In this document: in pieces, positions 17,244-26,956 of the stretch
How positions within the stretch are numbered: the first letter of the stretch is position 1
How the letters are laid out: every line of letters starts with the position of its first letter
Assembly (NCBI RefSeq): GCF_024580525.1
Contig: NZ_JANIKQ010000009.1
Coordinates: 1-64,000, forward strand
Length of the DNA: 64,000 bases
Direction: 5' to 3'
DNA from: Neisseria dentiae
GTDB lineage: Bacteria > Pseudomonadota > Gammaproteobacteria > Burkholderiales > Neisseriaceae
Made by a program: the position numbers and the translations under genes
The notes under the pieces: model-generated
Told to the model about the DNA's origin: nothing
The model's database searches: none
The model's input: only the letters and a program-made list of their open reading frames with translations

Positions 17244-17783
17244 TTAAAGCAATGATTTGATTTCGCCTTCTATCGAAAGCGGGGCAACTGCGGGCGCGAA
17301 GCGGTTTACAACCCTGCCGTTGCGGTCAACCAGAAACTTGGTGAAGTTCCATTCGATATCGCCCGCTTCGCGCTTGCTGCCGAGTGAGGCCAGCTTCAAC
17401 AAAGCGCCTTTTATGCCGCCCCCGCCGCTGTCGTGCGGTTGCTGCGCTTTCAGGTAGCGGTATAGCGGGTGGGCATCGGCGCCGTTCACATCGATTTTGC
17501 CGAAAATCTTAAACTGCGTGCCGAATTTGGTTTGGCACACCTGCTCGATTTCGCCGCCGGACTCGGGTGCCTGATTGCGGAACTGGTTGCAGGGGAAATC
17601 GAGAATTTCCAAACCCTGCGCGGCATAGCGGGTATAAAGGGTTTGCAGCTCGCTATATTGCGGGGTAAGGCCGCAGCGGGTGGCGGTGTTGACAATCAGC
17701 AGCACTTTTCCGGCATAGCCGGATAAGGCCACATCATTGCCGCGTGCGTCTTTCATCACGAAATCATAGAGTTGGGCCGTCAT
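17244..17783 (-). CDS. gpxA: Glutathione peroxidase
   Basis: The 179-residue protein has Cys instead of selenocysteine at C37 (TATRCGLTPQY), FPCNQF near 63-68, and the late WNFTKFLVDR segment, so the catalytic Cys/Gln/Trp set is complete. It reduces peroxides with thioredoxin or glutathione in the cytoplasm. The start at MTAQLY was chosen because AAAGGAC precedes it; the frame stays open further up, but that stretch overlaps the DUF2288 gene. It is 10 bp downstream of that gene. Confidence 0.93.
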   Translation of the reverse strand: MTAQLYDFVMKDARGNDVALSGYAGKVLLIVNTATRCGLTPQYSELQTLYTRYAAQGLEILDFPCNQFRNQAPESGGEIEQVCQTKFGTQFKIFGKIDVNGADAHPLYRYLKAQQPHDSGGGGIKGALLKLASLGSKREAGDIEWNFTKFLVDRNGRVVNRFAPAVAPLSIEGEIKSLL

Positions 17784-17793
17784 GTTTGTCCTT

Positions 17794-18093
17794 TCATTCG
17801 TCGGCGCAGGGCTGCACCAGCACCCACGGCGCCACCACCACCGCCCACATGGCTTGGTTCGCGGCCAAAAAGCGGCGCGCCTGATCTTCGCTAACCACAC
17901 CGAACCTGCCCTGTTTCATCAGTTCGCCCAATGCGGCGGCATCGTCGTCGGCCATCAGGCGGGCGGTGTGGATCAGATCCAGATCGGCGCTCACATACAC
18001 CGCTGCGCCGCGTGCGAAATGCGGTTGCAGTTCGTTCCATGAAATGCGGGCGGTTTCAAGGTTAAGTTTGCTGTTGAGCAGGTTGTCGTTCAT
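17794..18093 (-). CDS. DUF2288 family protein
   Basis: A 99-residue soluble protein without signal or membrane segments. ISWNELQPHFARGAAVYVSADLDLIHTA and the following DDDAAALGELM region match DUF2288, a small betaproteobacterial/cyanobacterial family of unknown role. AGGGAAA lies before the ATG. It is the first gene of a probable three-gene unit with gpxA and the aldo/keto reductase. Confidence 0.75.
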   Translation of the reverse strand: MNDNLLNSKLNLETARISWNELQPHFARGAAVYVSADLDLIHTARLMADDDAAALGELMKQGRFGVVSEDQARRFLAANQAMWAVVVAPWVLVQPCADE

Positions 18094-18174
18094 GCTTTTC
18101 CCTGAGAATGTTGAAACGGTTGGAGGTTATTGTACGCCATTTACCGTTTCAGACGGCCTGCGTTTTACAAATAT

Positions 18175-18193
18175 AATGTTATACAGTATCATT
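18175..18193. promoter_or_regulatory. Imperfect palindrome upstream of the metal importer, candidate Zur/MntR/PerR site
   Basis: AATGTTATACAGTATCATT has matching outer arms and a loose centre (12 of 19 positions symmetric). Fur-superfamily metal regulators bind AT-rich dyads of this kind, and the downstream genes import Mn or Zn. The assignment rests on position and general likeness only. Confidence 0.35.
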
Positions 18194-18246
18194 TGCGCTT
18201 TTCAGCCTTGCGCCTAAGGCAAGGCCGTCTGAAAGATTTTTTAAGC

Positions 18247-18345
18247 ATGAATTCCATTTTACTCACCGGCCTCGCCCAGCGCCTGCTGCTGGCCGCCGCC
18301 GCCCTCGCCCTGCTGTGGGGCGCTTATTTCTGGGCGGTGGCATGA
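18247..18345 (+). CDS. Small membrane peptide (32 aa) coupled to the metal-importer ATPase
   Basis: The frame encodes MNSILLTGLAQRLLLAAAAL and continues to AVA: a short N-terminus and one hydrophobic helix (about 10-30). Its TGA shares bases with the ATG of the next gene (ATGA at 18342-18345), the signature of translational coupling. No strong ribosome site precedes it. It is either a real small subunit or a leader peptide that sets ATPase translation. I do not recognise the sequence. Confidence 0.5.
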   Translation: MNSILLTGLAQRLLLAAAALALLWGAYFWAVA

Positions 18346-19070
18346 GCATTCTGGTTGAAAACCTCACCGTAAGCTACCGCCGCCGGCCGGCCGTCCACCA
18401 TTTGAACACCGAGTTCGCCGACGGCTGCATGTGCGCCATTTTCGGCCCCAACGGGGCGGGCAAATCCACTCTGCTCAAGGCGGTGATGGGCTTGCTCAAA
18501 GCCGACACCGGCACCGTGCGCCATGTCGGTTTGCGCCGCCAAGACATCGCCTACCTGCCGCAGCAGTCGGATATCGACCGCAGCCAGCCCATCAGCGTGT
18601 TTGAGCTGGCGGCGATGGGGTTGTGGTATGAGATCGGCTTTTTCGGCCGGGTTAACGCCGCCCAGCGCACACGGGTGATGGAAGCATTGGAACGGGTGGA
18701 AATGGCCGACTTTGCCGGCCGCCAGATTGCCCATCTTTCCAACGGCCAGTTCCAGCGCGTTTTGTTTGCGCGCATGTTGGCGCAGAATGCGAAATTTCTG
18801 CTGCTCGACGAACCGTTTAACGCGGTGGACGCCAAAACCACTTATGCCCTGCTCGACGTTTTGCGCCGCTGCCACGGCAACGGCCAGTCTGTTGTGGCGG
18901 TGTTGCACGATTACGAGCAGGTGCGGGCTTATTTTCCCGAAACGCTGCTGATTGCCCGCGACAAAATCGCCGAAGGCGCCACCGAAAAAGTGTTAACCGA
19001 CACCTTTCTGCAACAGGCCAATGCCGCCATGCAGCGGCACGAAACGGCCGATTGGTGCGAAACGGCCTGA
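18342..19070 (+). CDS. mntA: Mn/Zn ABC transporter, ATP-binding protein
   Basis: The 242-residue ATPase has Walker A GPNGAGKST at 35-43, a signature LSNGQ (in place of LSGGQ, as in several metal importers), Walker B FLLLDEP, and a switch His in AVLHDYEQ. It powers uptake of Mn or Zn with the permease and binding protein downstream. The start MSILVEN overlaps the stop of the 32-residue frame. The gene order ATPase-permease-binding protein is that of Neisseria mntABC (also called znuCBA). Confidence 0.9.
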   Translation: MSILVENLTVSYRRRPAVHHLNTEFADGCMCAIFGPNGAGKSTLLKAVMGLLKADTGTVRHVGLRRQDIAYLPQQSDIDRSQPISVFELAAMGLWYEIGFFGRVNAAQRTRVMEALERVEMADFAGRQIAHLSNGQFQRVLFARMLAQNAKFLLLDEPFNAVDAKTTYALLDVLRRCHGNGQSVVAVLHDYEQVRAYFPETLLIARDKIAEGATEKVLTDTFLQQANAAMQRHETADWCETA

Positions 19071-19093
19071 TTTCGAAGCCTTTGCAAAACCTG

Positions 19094-19133
19094 TTTTCAG
19101 ACGGCTTCAAACAGATTAAGGCCGTCTGAAAAC
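19094..19133 (+). terminator. Imperfect DUS hairpin between mntA and mntB
   Basis: TTTTCAGACGGC and GGCCGTCTGAAAA are inverted across about 15 bases in the 122-bp gap between the ATPase and permease genes. This position inside an operon suggests attenuation or mRNA processing rather than full termination. Confidence 0.45.
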
Positions 19134-19192
19134 CGCCCGCCGTATCCGATAAACCGCTGCCTGAACGTTTCAGACGGCCTCTGATTACCAAT

Positions 19193-20068
19193 ATGAATTT
19201 TTACGAATTAATCATCGGGCCGTTTGCCGAATTCGACTTTATGCGCTATGCGCTCGCATCGGTGGTGTGTCTGGCGTTCAGCGCCGCGCCGGTGGGCGTG
19301 TTTCTGGTGATGCGCCGCATGAGCCTGATCGGCGATGCCTTAAGCCACGCCGTGCTGCCCGGCGCCGCCATCGGCTATATGTTTGCCGGATTGAGTATGC
19401 CCGCCATGAGCGCGGGCGGTTTCGCGGCGGGGATGCTGATGGCGCTGCTTGCGGGTTTGGCCAGCCGCTTCACTTCGCTGAAAGAAGATGCCAACTTCGC
19501 CGCCTTTTATTTAAGCAGCCTGGCCATCGGCGTGGTGCTGGTGAGCAAAAACGGCAGCAGCGTCGATCTGCTCCACCTGCTGTTCGGCTCGGTGCTGGCC
19601 GTGGATTTGCCCGCGCTGCAACTGATTGCCGCAGCCGCCAGCGTTACCATCGTGGCTTTGGCCGTGATTTACCGCCCGCTGGTGCTCGAAAGCATAGACC
19701 CGCTGTTTTTAAAGTCGGTAAACGGCAAAGGCGGCTTTTGGCATGTTTTGTTTTTGGTGCTGGTGGTGATGAACCTGGTGGCGGGCTTTCAGGCTTTGGG
19801 CACGCTGATGTCGGTGGGGCTGATGATGCTGCCCGCAATTACCGCGCGCCTGTGGGCGAAAAATATGGGCATGCTTCTGCTGTTGTCGGTGCTGACCGCT
19901 TTGGTGTGCGGCTTCGGCGGGCTGCTGTTTTCGTATTACATCGAAATCCCTTCCGGCCCCGCGATTATCCTGTGGTGCGGCGCGTTTTATCTGGTTTCGG
20001 TGTTGCTCGGCCTCGAAGGCGGCATCATCCCGAAATGGCTGCGCCATAAAAAACACCGCCGGGCTTGA
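19193..20068 (+). CDS. mntB: Mn/Zn ABC transporter, permease
   Basis: The 291-residue membrane protein belongs to the ABC-3 metal permease family with about eight or nine helices. FLVMRRMSLIGDALSHAVLPG near 42-62 is the conserved coupling segment, and GTLMSVGLMMLPA the late one. It forms the channel for Mn or Zn. The ribosome site is weak. It ends 164 bp before the binding-protein gene; that gap holds a deleted copy of element B. Confidence 0.92.
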   Translation: MNFYELIIGPFAEFDFMRYALASVVCLAFSAAPVGVFLVMRRMSLIGDALSHAVLPGAAIGYMFAGLSMPAMSAGGFAAGMLMALLAGLASRFTSLKEDANFAAFYLSSLAIGVVLVSKNGSSVDLLHLLFGSVLAVDLPALQLIAAAASVTIVALAVIYRPLVLESIDPLFLKSVNGKGGFWHVLFLVLVVMNLVAGFQALGTLMSVGLMMLPAITARLWAKNMGMLLLLSVLTALVCGFGGLLFSYYIEIPSGPAIILWCGAFYLVSVLLGLEGGIIPKWLRHKKHRRA

Positions 20069-20072
20069 ATCT

Positions 20073-20149
20073 TAGGGCGTGCTATCGAGGGCGTTGCGGC
20101 GGTATGTTTGGTTAAAATCCACCTCACAAGCCTGCCGACGACACGCCCG
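20073..20149. repeat. Element B, internally deleted copy
   Basis: The left half (GGCGTTGCGGCGGTATGTTTGGTTAAAATCC region) matches the right part of the copies at 24831 and 51737 read in reverse; the right end ACACGCCC matches their left end. The ends have drifted (AGGGCGTGCTATCG). About 85-110 bp of the middle is missing. Confidence 0.6.
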
Positions 20150-20232
20150 GGCAATCTTTTCAGACGGCCTACCCTGTTAAACAGGCTTTAACCGCCAATT
20201 TATATGTTACGTTATATCAAAAGGAGTTTACG

Positions 20233-21135
20233 ATGAAACATTGGAAAACCGGCCTGATCGCCGCATTCGTATCCGGCAGCCTCTACGCCGCCCCCATGAA
20301 CGTGGTTGCCAGCTTCAGCATTTTGGGCGACGTTGCCAAGCAAGTAGGCGGCGAGCGTGTGGCCGTGCAAAATTTAGTCGGCCCCGACCAAGATTCGCAC
20401 GCCTACCACATCACCAGCGGCGACATCAAAAAAATCCGCAGCGCCAAACTGGTACTGATGAACGGCTTGGGCCTCGAAGGCGGCGACGTACAACGCGCCG
20501 TGAAGCAAAGCAAAGTGCCCTACGCCGAAGCAGCGGCAGGCATCTCCGCCCTCAAAGCCCTCGAAGGCGGCCACGCGCACGACCACGGTCATGATCACGG
20601 CCACGATCACGGCGAATACGACCCCCACGTTTGGACCGACCCCGTGCTGATGCAAACCTACGCCCAAAACGTTGCCAACGCCCTGATTAAAGCCGACCCG
20701 CAAGGTGCGGCCTATTACCGCCAGCGCCTTACCGCCTACCAGGGCGAGCTGAAAAAACTCCACGCCGACACGCAAAAATCGTTTGCCGCCATCCCGAAAA
20801 ACCAACGCAAAGTGCTCACCGGCCACGACTCTTTCGCCTATATGGGCAAACGCTACAACATCCGCTTTATCGCCCCGCAGGGCGTGAACACCTCTGCCGA
20901 ACCGTCAGCCAAACAGGTGGCGGCCATCATCCGCCAGATCAAGCGCGAAGGCATCAAAGCCGTGTTTGCCGAAAACATCAAAGACACCCGCATGGTTGAC
21001 CGCATCGCCAAAGAAACCGGCGTGAAGCCCAGCGGCAAGCTCTACTCCGACGCGTTGAGCAAAAACGCCTCTGCCAACAGTTATGTGAATATGTACCGCT
21101 ACAACGTGCGCGCATTGAGCGATGCCATGAAATAA
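20233..21135 (+). CDS. mntC: Mn/Zn ABC transporter, periplasmic binding protein
   Basis: The 300-residue protein has a signal peptide (about 1-20) and the cluster A-I/ZnuA fold. A metal-ligand His is seen in DSHAYHITSGD, and a His/Asp-rich loop (about 113-130, HAHDHGHDHGHDHG) precedes DPHVWTDP; the late GHDSFAYMGKRY supplies a further His. The His loop points to zinc handling, although the gonococcal homologue MntC binds both Zn and Mn. AAGGAG precedes the ATG. A 22-bp repeat-stem terminator follows. Confidence 0.92.
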   Translation: MKHWKTGLIAAFVSGSLYAAPMNVVASFSILGDVAKQVGGERVAVQNLVGPDQDSHAYHITSGDIKKIRSAKLVLMNGLGLEGGDVQRAVKQSKVPYAEAAAGISALKALEGGHAHDHGHDHGHDHGEYDPHVWTDPVLMQTYAQNVANALIKADPQGAAYYRQRLTAYQGELKKLHADTQKSFAAIPKNQRKVLTGHDSFAYMGKRYNIRFIAPQGVNTSAEPSAKQVAAIIRQIKREGIKAVFAENIKDTRMVDRIAKETGVKPSGKLYSDALSKNASANSYVNMYRYNVRALSDAMK

Positions 21136-21159
21136 ACCTTGTTTGGCAGGCAACCGTTC

Positions 21160-21205
21160 AGGCCGTCTGAAAACAAATACCGCACTGTTTGTTTTCAGAC
21201 GGCCT
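21160..21205 (+). terminator. DUS-pair terminator of mntC
   Basis: AGGCCGTCTGAAAACAAA and TTTGTTTTCAGACGGCCT form an 18-bp perfect stem 25 bp after the mntC stop. Confidence 0.85.
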
Positions 21206-21266
21206 GATTAGCATGTTGAAACCTTTGCAAAACTCATTGAGGCCGTCTGAAACGCTTAAATACCGT

Positions 21267-21345
21267 CATGCTCGGGCTTGGTCCGAACATCTTTTTGTTT
21301 TGTTGGAAGAAATAACAAATGCGCGGGTCAGGCACAAGTATGACC
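21267..21345. repeat. Palindromic repeat C, degenerate copy
   Basis: GTCATGCTCGGGCTTGGTCCGAACATCT at the left and GCGCGGGTCAGGCACAAGTATGAC at the right are a worn version of the paired repeat at 46112-46189, including the shared TTTTTGTTT..GAAATAACA middle. Confidence 0.65.
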
Positions 21346-21381
21346 GCAAAGATATAAAAACGGAGACCGGCAAAAAATTCA

Positions 21382-21430
21382 ATCAGGCCGTCTGAACAAC
21401 AAACAGTATTTGTTGTTCAGACGGCCTGAT
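21382..21430 (-). terminator. DUS-pair terminator of mpl
   Basis: ATCAGGCCGTCTGAACAAC pairs with its complement GTTGTTCAGACGGCCTGAT; the stem is 22 bp and perfect, 43 bp beyond the mpl stop. Confidence 0.85.
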
Positions 21431-21472
21431 TAGTATGTTATCAATACATTCCGGTTTAACAACCGGCTGGGC

Positions 21473-22855
21473 TTAACGCCCTGCCAGCAAAGCCAGCAGT
21501 TTGTCGTGGATGCCGCCGAAGCCGCCGTTGCTCATCACCAGAATATGGTCGCCAGGCCGGGCTTCCGCCGCCACCGCCGCCGTAAAGGCATCGAAATCTT
21601 TGCCCGTGTGCAGCTTGCCGCCCAGCGGGGCGAGCGCGTCGGCCACGTCCCAATCGACGCCACCGGCATAGCAAAACACGCGGTCGGCTTCCTTCAGGCT
21701 TTCAGGCAGCGCGGCTTTCATGGTGCCGAGCTTCATGGTGTTGGAACGCGGCTCCAGCACGGCCAGAATGCGCGCCTCGCCCACTTTCTGACGCAACCCG
21801 GCCACGGTGGTGGCAATGGCGGTGGGATGGTGGGCGAAATCGTCGTAAACGGTGATGCCGTTGGCCTCGCCTTTGATTTCCATGCGCCGTTTCACGTTTT
21901 TAAAGGCGCTCAGGGCTTCGCAGGCCGTCTGAACTTCCACGCCGGCATGGCGGGCGGCGGCAATCACGGCCAGCGCGTTCATACGGTTGTGTTCGCCCAT
22001 CAGGCTCCAAGCCACCCGCCCTGCCGGTCGGCCGTGCAGCAAAACATCGAACGAGCCGTCGGCCGCCACGCCGCCAGTCTGCCAACCCGATGCCGTGCCG
22101 AAGGTTTCAACGGGGGTCCAGCAGCCTTTGTCTAAAGTGTCTTGCAGGTTTTGCTCGGTGCCGTTGCTGACAATCAGGCCGTCTGAAGGAATGGTGCGTA
22201 CAAGGTGGTGGAATTGGGTTTGGATGGCGGCCAGGTCGGCGAAAATATCGGCGTGGTCGAATTCGAGGTTGTTCAGAATCGCTGTGCGCGGACGGTAATG
22301 CACGAATTTGGAGCGTTTGTCGAAAAACGCGGTGTCGTATTCGTCGGCTTCGATCACAAAAAACGGCGACTGCGAATGCGGGTCTTGGCGCGGCGCTTGC
22401 GGCAGGCGGGCAGACACGCTGAAATTCTGCGGCACGCCGCCGATAAGGAAACCCGGCGCCAAACCGGCGTATTCGAGCACCCATGCCAGCATCGAAGCGG
22501 TGGTGGTTTTGCCGTGCGTGCCGGCCACGCCCAGCACCCAACGACCCTGCAACACGTTTTCGGCCAGCCATTGCGGGCCGGAAACATACGGCAGGCCGCG
22601 ATTCATCACCGCTTCCACCACTTCCATGCCGCGTTTGGCCACATTACCGATCACATAAACATCGGCGGGGAAACTATCCAGCTGCGCGGCGTCGAATCCT
22701 TCGTGCACGCCTATGCCCAAGGCTTCGAGCTGGGTGCTCATCGGCGGATACATTTTGGCGTCGCAGCCGGTTACTTTAAAGCCCGCTTCTTTGGCTATCG
22801 CCGCCACGCCGCCCATAAAGGTGCCGCCGATGCCGATAATGTGGATGTGTTTCAT
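21473..22855 (-). CDS. mpl: UDP-N-acetylmuramate:L-alanyl-gamma-D-glutamyl-meso-diaminopimelate ligase
   Basis: A 460-residue Mur ligase that reattaches recycled tripeptide to UDP-MurNAc in the cytoplasm. It starts MKHIHIIGIGGTFMGG, has the ATP loop GTHGKTTTASM near 108-118, VIEADEYDTAFFDKRSKF, and DDFAHHPTAI in the C-terminal part, all Mpl hallmarks that set it apart from MurC. The start at MKHIHI was chosen by homology; the frame is open 72 codons further up without Mpl-like sequence. A DUS inside the gene encodes SDGL (22174-22185). Confidence 0.94.
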   Translation of the reverse strand: MKHIHIIGIGGTFMGGVAAIAKEAGFKVTGCDAKMYPPMSTQLEALGIGVHEGFDAAQLDSFPADVYVIGNVAKRGMEVVEAVMNRGLPYVSGPQWLAENVLQGRWVLGVAGTHGKTTTASMLAWVLEYAGLAPGFLIGGVPQNFSVSARLPQAPRQDPHSQSPFFVIEADEYDTAFFDKRSKFVHYRPRTAILNNLEFDHADIFADLAAIQTQFHHLVRTIPSDGLIVSNGTEQNLQDTLDKGCWTPVETFGTASGWQTGGVAADGSFDVLLHGRPAGRVAWSLMGEHNRMNALAVIAAARHAGVEVQTACEALSAFKNVKRRMEIKGEANGITVYDDFAHHPTAIATTVAGLRQKVGEARILAVLEPRSNTMKLGTMKAALPESLKEADRVFCYAGGVDWDVADALAPLGGKLHTGKDFDAFTAAVAAEARPGDHILVMSNGGFGGIHDKLLALLAGR

Positions 22856-23124
22856 AGCTGGTTTTCTGTGCGCAAAAAACGTGATTATATAGCGAATCGG
22901 CATCACATTCGGCCTCTTCCGGTGATTTTTCCGCCCAGCCCCGCCGTTTCGCGCAAAGCCACCCCGACGGCATAAGCAAAACCGCAGGCGCACCCTTAAT
23001 TTTTTCTCGCACAACTTTACATAAATCAGTATGATAGCAACCTTACCGGCAGAAAAACGCCTGCTGCACACACTTCAGGCCTGCCGGCAATAAAACCATA
23101 CTTAAATTTTGAAGAGGTATCACC

Positions 23125-24669
23125 GTGTCTGATTCTAACCAATCCAAGCGCGAAACCTTCTCGAACCGTAGGGCATTTATGTTTGCCGCCATCGGTTCGG
23201 CGGTAGGTTTGGGCAATATTTGGCGCTTTCCCTATGTAACTTACGACAACGGCGGCGGTGCGTTTATCGTGCCCTACCTGATTGCGCTGCTCACTGCGGG
23301 CATCCCCCTGCTGTTTTTGGACTACGCCATCGGCCACCGTTACCGCGGTTCGCCTCCCTTGGCGTTCCGCCGCCTCAACCGCGCCCTGGAGCCTTTCGGT
23401 TGGTGGAACGTGTTGGCCAACGTGATTATCTGCATCTACTATGCCGTGATTATCGGCTGGGCGGCCAGCTACACCTACTATTCGCTGGTTGGCGCATGGG
23501 GCACCGACCCGCAAGCGTTTTTCTTTAAAGACTATCTGCACATGGCCGACGGCGTATCCGTGGGCTTCGATTTTGTGGCCAAAGTGCTCGGCCCCTTGAT
23601 CGGCGTGTGGATTTTCACCTTTCTGATTCTGGCGCTGGGCGTGCAGAAAGGCGTGGCGCGCTCGTCGAGCTTCTTTATGCCGCTCTTGGTGGTAATGTTC
23701 CTGATTATGGTAGCCATCGCGCTGACCCTGCCGGGCGCCGCCAAAGGCTTGGATGCGCTGTTTACGCCCGATTGGTCGAAACTTTCCAACCCCAGCGTGT
23801 GGGTTGCCGCCTACGGCCAGATTTTCTTCTCGCTGTCTATCTGCTTCGGCATCATGATCACTTATTCTTCTTACCTGAAACCCAAGTCCGACCTCACCGG
23901 CACGGGCTTGGTGGTAGGCTTTGCCAACAGCAGCTTTGAAGTGCTGGCCGGTATCGGCGTGTTTGCCGCACTGGGCTTTATGGCCACCGCAGCGGGCAAA
24001 GAAGTAAGCGACGTGGCCTCTTCGGGCATTGGCCTGGCCTTTATCGCCTTCCCCACCATCATCAACCAGGCTCCGTTCGGCTCATTAATCGGCGTGCTGT
24101 TTTTCGGTTCCTTGGTTTTTGCCGGCATTACTTCGATGATTTCGATTGTGGAGGTAATCATTGCCGCCGTACAGGACAAACTGCGTTTGGGGCGTGTTGC
24201 CGCCACGTTTGCCGTATGCCTGCCGATGGGCATCGTGTCGGCGCTGCTGTTCGGCACCACCACCGGCCTGCCGGTGTTGGACGTGATGGACAAGTTTGTT
24301 AACACCTACGGCATCGTTGCCGCCGGCTTCCTGTATGTTTTGGTATTGGTCGCCACCAAAAAACTGCCGGTGCTGCGCCAGCATATCAACGCGATTTCAT
24401 CGTTCAAAATCGGCACCTTGTGGTATGTTTTCGTGTGCACCACCGTTGCCATGCTGGGCTATATGCTGTTTAACGACACCAAAACCCTGTTGGCCAAAAA
24501 CTACGAGGACTACCCCGACTGGTTCTTGGACACCTTCGGCTGGGGCATGTCGCTGGGTCTGATTGTGCTGGCATTGCTGTTGTCGCTGTTGCCGTGGCGT
24601 ATGGAAAACAAATTCAACCCCGACGAAGCCCACAAATCCGACGAAACCCACAAAGGAGAACAATCATGA
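23125..24669 (+). CDS. metP: Sodium-dependent methionine/alanine importer, large subunit (NSS family)
   Basis: The 514-residue neurotransmitter:sodium symporter has about 11-12 helices. [24 protein letters not shown] near 23-45 is the sodium/substrate-site segment. The GTG start follows GAAGAGG. The stop overlaps the start of a 30-residue MetS-like peptide, which assigns it to the MetPS group, characterised as methionine/alanine uptake in Corynebacterium. The C-terminal tail has a [13 protein letters not shown] repeat. The amino acid carried here is inferred, not shown. Confidence 0.85.
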   Translation: MSDSNQSKRETFSNRRAFMFAAIGSAVGLGNIWRFPYVTYDNGGGAFIVPYLIALLTAGIPLLFLDYAIGHRYRGSPPLAFRRLNRALEPFGWWNVLANVIICIYYAVIIGWAASYTYYSLVGAWGTDPQAFFFKDYLHMADGVSVGFDFVAKVLGPLIGVWIFTFLILALGVQKGVARSSSFFMPLLVVMFLIMVAIALTLPGAAKGLDALFTPDWSKLSNPSVWVAAYGQIFFSLSICFGIMITYSSYLKPKSDLTGTGLVVGFANSSFEVLAGIGVFAALGFMATAAGKEVSDVASSGIGLAFIAFPTIINQAPFGSLIGVLFFGSLVFAGITSMISIVEVIIAAVQDKLRLGRVAATFAVCLPMGIVSALLFGTTTGLPVLDVMDKFVNTYGIVAAGFLYVLVLVATKKLPVLRQHINAISSFKIGTLWYVFVCTTVAMLGYMLFNDTKTLLAKNYEDYPDWFLDTFGWGMSLGLIVLALLLSLLPWRMENKFNPDEAHKSDETHKGEQS

Positions 24670-24758
24670 GCACCGCCGCCATCATCATGCTCGTGATAAC
24701 GCTGGTTATCATTTGGGGCGGATTTATCGTTTCGGTGATCCGTCTGCCGAAAGAGTAA
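24666..24758 (+). CDS. metS: MetS-like small subunit of the methionine/alanine importer (30 aa)
   Basis: The peptide begins [19 protein letters not shown] and ends SVIRLPKE: one helix and a short basic end, the pattern of the MetS family that is required for MetP activity. The ATG overlaps the metP stop (ATGA), and AAAGGAGAA within metP is its ribosome site. It is too short for ordinary gene callers. A DUS terminator follows 23 bp later. Confidence 0.82.
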   Translation: MSTAAIIMLVITLVIIWGGFIVSVIRLPKE

Positions 24759-24780
24759 ACCCGACCGCCAAGCAGTAAAT

Positions 24781-24828
24781 AAAACGGAAAGGCCGTCTGA
24801 AAAATATTTTCAGACGGCCTTTCCGTTT
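24781..24828 (+). terminator. DUS-pair terminator of metPS
   Basis: AAACGGAAAGGCCGTCTGAAAA lies opposite its complement, a 22-bp stem, 23 bp past the metS stop. Element B begins two bases after the stem. Confidence 0.9.
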
Positions 24829-24830
24829 CT

Positions 24831-24993
24831 AGGGAGTGTAGTCAGAATGCTTGTGAAGCGGTTTTTTGAGGAAAAATCCGCAGATGCAAGGCAAAAAGCG
24901 CAGCAAGATTGGACATCTTGCGAGCATTTTTAACGCCGCAGATGCGGATTTTAACCAAAAATACCGCCGCAACGCTTTCTGACTACACCCCCT
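24831..24993. repeat. Non-autonomous element B, full copy (163 bp)
   Basis: Ends AGGGAGTGTAGTCAGAA and TTCTGACTACACCCCCT are inverted repeats with one difference. Inside, AAAATCCGCAGATGC and GCAGATGCGGATTTT form a second inverted pair. It has no coding capacity and is homologous to 51737-51924 and, in part, to 20073-20149. Confidence 0.85.
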
Positions 24994-25078
24994 AAAGCAT
25001 CCACGTTATACCCAAGCCCGACAAAATCGTATGAAAACAGGCAAAGGTCTCGGGCATTCAGGGCAACCGCTCTACGCC

Positions 25079-25531
25079 TTACGCCTTACCCGTACTGCCG
25101 AAACCGCCCGCTCCGCGTTCGCTGGCGGCAAACTCGTCCACCAACTTAAACTCGGCCTGCACCACCGGCACCACCACCATTTGCGCGATGCGCGCCAACG
25201 GCTCGATGGTAAACGCCTCTTTGCCGCGGTTCCAAACCGACACTTTCAGCTCACCCTGATAATCCGAATCAATCAGGCCGACCAAATTGCCCAACACGAT
25301 GCCGTGCTTGTGCCCCAAACCCGAACGCGGCAGCAGCACGGCAGCGTAGGCGGGGTTGGCCAAATGAACGGCCAAACCGGTGGGCACGAGAAACGTGTCG
25401 CCCGGCTGCAAAACAACGGCTTCGTCGATACAGGCACGCAAATCCAAGCCTGCCGAACCGGGCGTGGCATAAGCAGGCAGGTTGCCGGTCATTTTCGGAT
25501 TGAGGATTTTCAGTTCCACTTCAGTTCGCAT
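25079..25531 (-). CDS. dut: Deoxyuridine 5'-triphosphate nucleotidohydrolase
   Basis: The 150-residue trimeric dUTPase keeps uracil out of DNA. All five motifs are present: GSAGLDLRA (27-35), [38 protein letters not shown] and the C-terminal [10 protein letters not shown]. It lies between metPS (convergent) and purA (same strand, upstream, behind a terminator). Confidence 0.97.
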   Translation of the reverse strand: MRTEVELKILNPKMTGNLPAYATPGSAGLDLRACIDEAVVLQPGDTFLVPTGLAVHLANPAYAAVLLPRSGLGHKHGIVLGNLVGLIDSDYQGELKVSVWNRGKEAFTIEPLARIAQMVVVPVVQAEFKLVDEFAASERGAGGFGSTGKA

Positions 25532-25573
25532 AATGGTTCTTCTATTGTTTCAAAAGGCGTTTATTATACACAA

Positions 25574-25601
25574 AGGCCGTCTGAAAGGTTTCAGACGGCC
25601 T
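25574..25601 (-). terminator. DUS-pair terminator of purA
   Basis: AGGCCGTCTGAAA and TTTCAGACGGCCT pair across two bases, 30 bp after the purA stop. A solo GGCTTTGCAAAA motif (25607-25618) sits between. Confidence 0.75.
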
Positions 25602-25630
25602 CAAAAGGCTTTGCAAAACCACCCGCCCGA

Positions 25631-26956
<1,326 letters not shown>

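Larger units (their letters stand above)
21136..21472. other. Intergenic region between mntC and mpl
   Basis: No gene. It holds two strong DUS hairpins (21160-21205 and 21382-21430) serving the two convergent genes, a solo ACCTTTGCAAAA motif (21221-21232), a single DUS, and a worn GTCATGCTCGGGCTTG-type repeat (about 21267-21345). Confidence 0.7.
24759..25078. other. Intergenic region between metS and dut
   Basis: It holds the metPS terminator (24781-24828) and a full copy of element B (24831-24993). The remaining 85 bp next to the dut stop shows nothing further. Confidence 0.75.
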
